This document shows, piece by piece, positions 63,223-64,000 of a DNA stretch of 64,000 nt; positions within the stretch are counted from its first letter, which is position 1; each line of letters begins with the position of its first letter. The notes under the pieces are model-generated. The model saw nothing but the letters and a program-made list of their open reading frames with translations, had not been told where the DNA came from and ran no database searches. The DNA lies in contig PQWQ01000005.1 of assembly GCA_002943765.1 (NCBI GenBank), forward strand, positions 3,969,001-4,033,000, read 5' to 3'. The DNA is from Psoroptes ovis (Eukaryota > Arthropoda > Arachnida > Sarcoptiformes > Psoroptidae). The translations under genes were made by a program, and so were the position numbers.

Positions 63223-64000
63223 ATGACAATGGCAACAACTGCATTAATTCAACAACCAACCACAAGATCGCAAAATAAGCAGCAATCATCACAATCATCG
63301 CATGATGACAATCACACAGATTCACTGATATCCTCAATAAATGATCACATCAATCATATAACCGCAAGATCTGCATCATCATCAGCAACATCATCAGATT
63401 CAGAATCAGATCATGAATTGAATAATAATAATCTTAATAATGATTCATTGAAACAACAAACAAATGAAAATGCTAATTGTTTGAAACGTAAATTATCACA
63501 TTGCAATGATCTAAATGATGATGATGATCAAGATGAGGATGAAGATAAAGTAATCGAAATCAATGATATCAAACATGATGACGAAGATGATCATGATAAT
63601 AATCATTCAAAAGCTCACCATTCATCATTAAGGCCAAAATTGAATGATAAAAAGCATTATCATAGCTCAACAGAAGAAGAAGAGGAAATTTTAGTTGAAA
63701 ATAGTAGTGATAATAATAAACATTTTGATGCAAAAATAATTTCGAATGATAGCAATCAATCAATTAATAATAATGATACGAATTCAGACTCAAAATCAAT
63801 TATTAATTCACTATCCTCATTGATTAAAATGGAAACGATAACGACCAAACAACAAAAACAACATTCATCTTCGTTATTAAAAACAAAGAAAATATCAACA
63901 GGAAAATTGGAGCGTATAACTGAACGTTTAGCTAAGAAACATCATTCAAATATCGGCCAAAATAATCATAATAATAATGATTGTAATTATAATATAAGTA
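63223..64000 (+). CDS. N-terminal part of an acidic, low-complexity, probably nuclear protein (runs off the window)
   Basis: An uninterrupted frame of 259 codons from ATG 63223 to the right edge, with no stop. It begins MTMATTALIQQPTTRSQNKQ. Ser-, Asn- and Asp-rich stretches follow, with DLNDDDDQDEDEDKVIEIND and STEEEEEILVE acidic blocks, SIINSLSSLIKMETI, and a basic segment KISTGKLERITERLAKKHHS near the edge. The codon and amino-acid pattern equals that of the proven genes here. A splice acceptor (TTATGACCAG) ends exactly at the ATG, which suggests an upstream noncoding exon. An ATAAGTA at the edge may be a donor. Family not recognised; composition and the large upstream desert would suit a developmental transcription regulator, which is inference. 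Confidence 0.8.
   Translation, partial: MTMATTALIQQPTTRSQNKQQSSQSSHDDNHTDSLISSINDHINHITARSASSSATSSDSESDHELNNNNLNNDSLKQQTNENANCLKRKLSHCNDLNDDDDQDEDEDKVIEINDIKHDDEDDHDNNHSKAHHSSLRPKLNDKKHYHSSTEEEEEILVENSSDNNKHFDAKIISNDSNQSINNNDTNSDSKSIINSLSSLIKMETITTKQQKQHSSSLLKTKKISTGKLERITERLAKKHHSNIGQNNHNNNDCNYNIS

Noticed and set aside
1..64000. tRNA, rRNA, CRISPR arrays, integrated virus or bacterial insert
   Set aside because: No TpsiC-like GGTTCGAATCC with matching arms, no spaced direct repeats, no polymerase/capsid-like frames and no change in base composition were seen.

Overview
The window looks like nuclear DNA of a small arthropod, most likely an astigmatid mite of the Dermatophagoides/Sarcoptes/Psoroptes type. 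This rests on strong A+T richness, compact genes with mostly 50-120 nt introns, animal protein families (GIGYF, anillin, NDRG, ELOVL, SLC25A34/35, filamin repeats), and coding exons full of Asn, Gln, Asp, Ser and His runs encoded by trinucleotide repeats. Species assignment is inference. No bacterial, phage, CRISPR, rRNA or convincing tRNA sequence was seen.

Layout. 202-7560 (-): an eight-exon GIGYF-type GYF-domain protein. 9325-11148 (-): a secreted proline-rich protein. 12699-14311 (-): a four-exon 3CxxC zinc-finger protein of the receptor-transporting-protein type. 16709-17731 (+): a mitochondrial carrier, convergent with 17784-18794 (-), an intronless protein with a chromo shadow domain but no chromodomain. 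19211-22346 (+): anillin. 22801-25355 (-): an unrecognised acidic/basic nuclear-type protein. 26793-29105 (-): NDRG. 30286-30639 (+): a small secreted Val-Pro repeat protein. 30946-31657 (-) and 33707-34347 (+): two short proteins, each made of two filamin repeats, facing away from each other. 35184-36775 (+): a fatty-acid elongase. 44051-45592 (-) and 46417-48056 (-): two tandem multi-pass membrane paralogues, possibly gustatory-type chemoreceptors; the second carries a frameshift. 63223 to the right edge (+): the start of an acidic, low-complexity, probably nuclear protein whose reading frame runs off the window.

From about 36.8 kb onward the sequence is gene-poor; 48.1-63.2 kb has no gene I can defend. 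The intergenic DNA contains two families of short palindromic elements: about 80-bp mariner-type MITEs (six copies in two core subfamilies, termini like TTAGGTTGTCCGAAAAGT) and about 125-bp TA-flanked MITEs (three copies, termini like TACAGGGTTTAAAGT).

The genes do not form one pathway; this is ordinary animal gene order. The points most worth a second look are the internally duplicated C-terminal module of the GIGYF protein with its duplicated intron, the chromo-shadow-only protein, the mini-filamin pair, the two MITE families, the frameshifted receptor copy, and the open-ended gene behind a 15-kb desert. Exon limits were read by eye from GT/AG sites and frame continuity; no alignment or RNA evidence was available.
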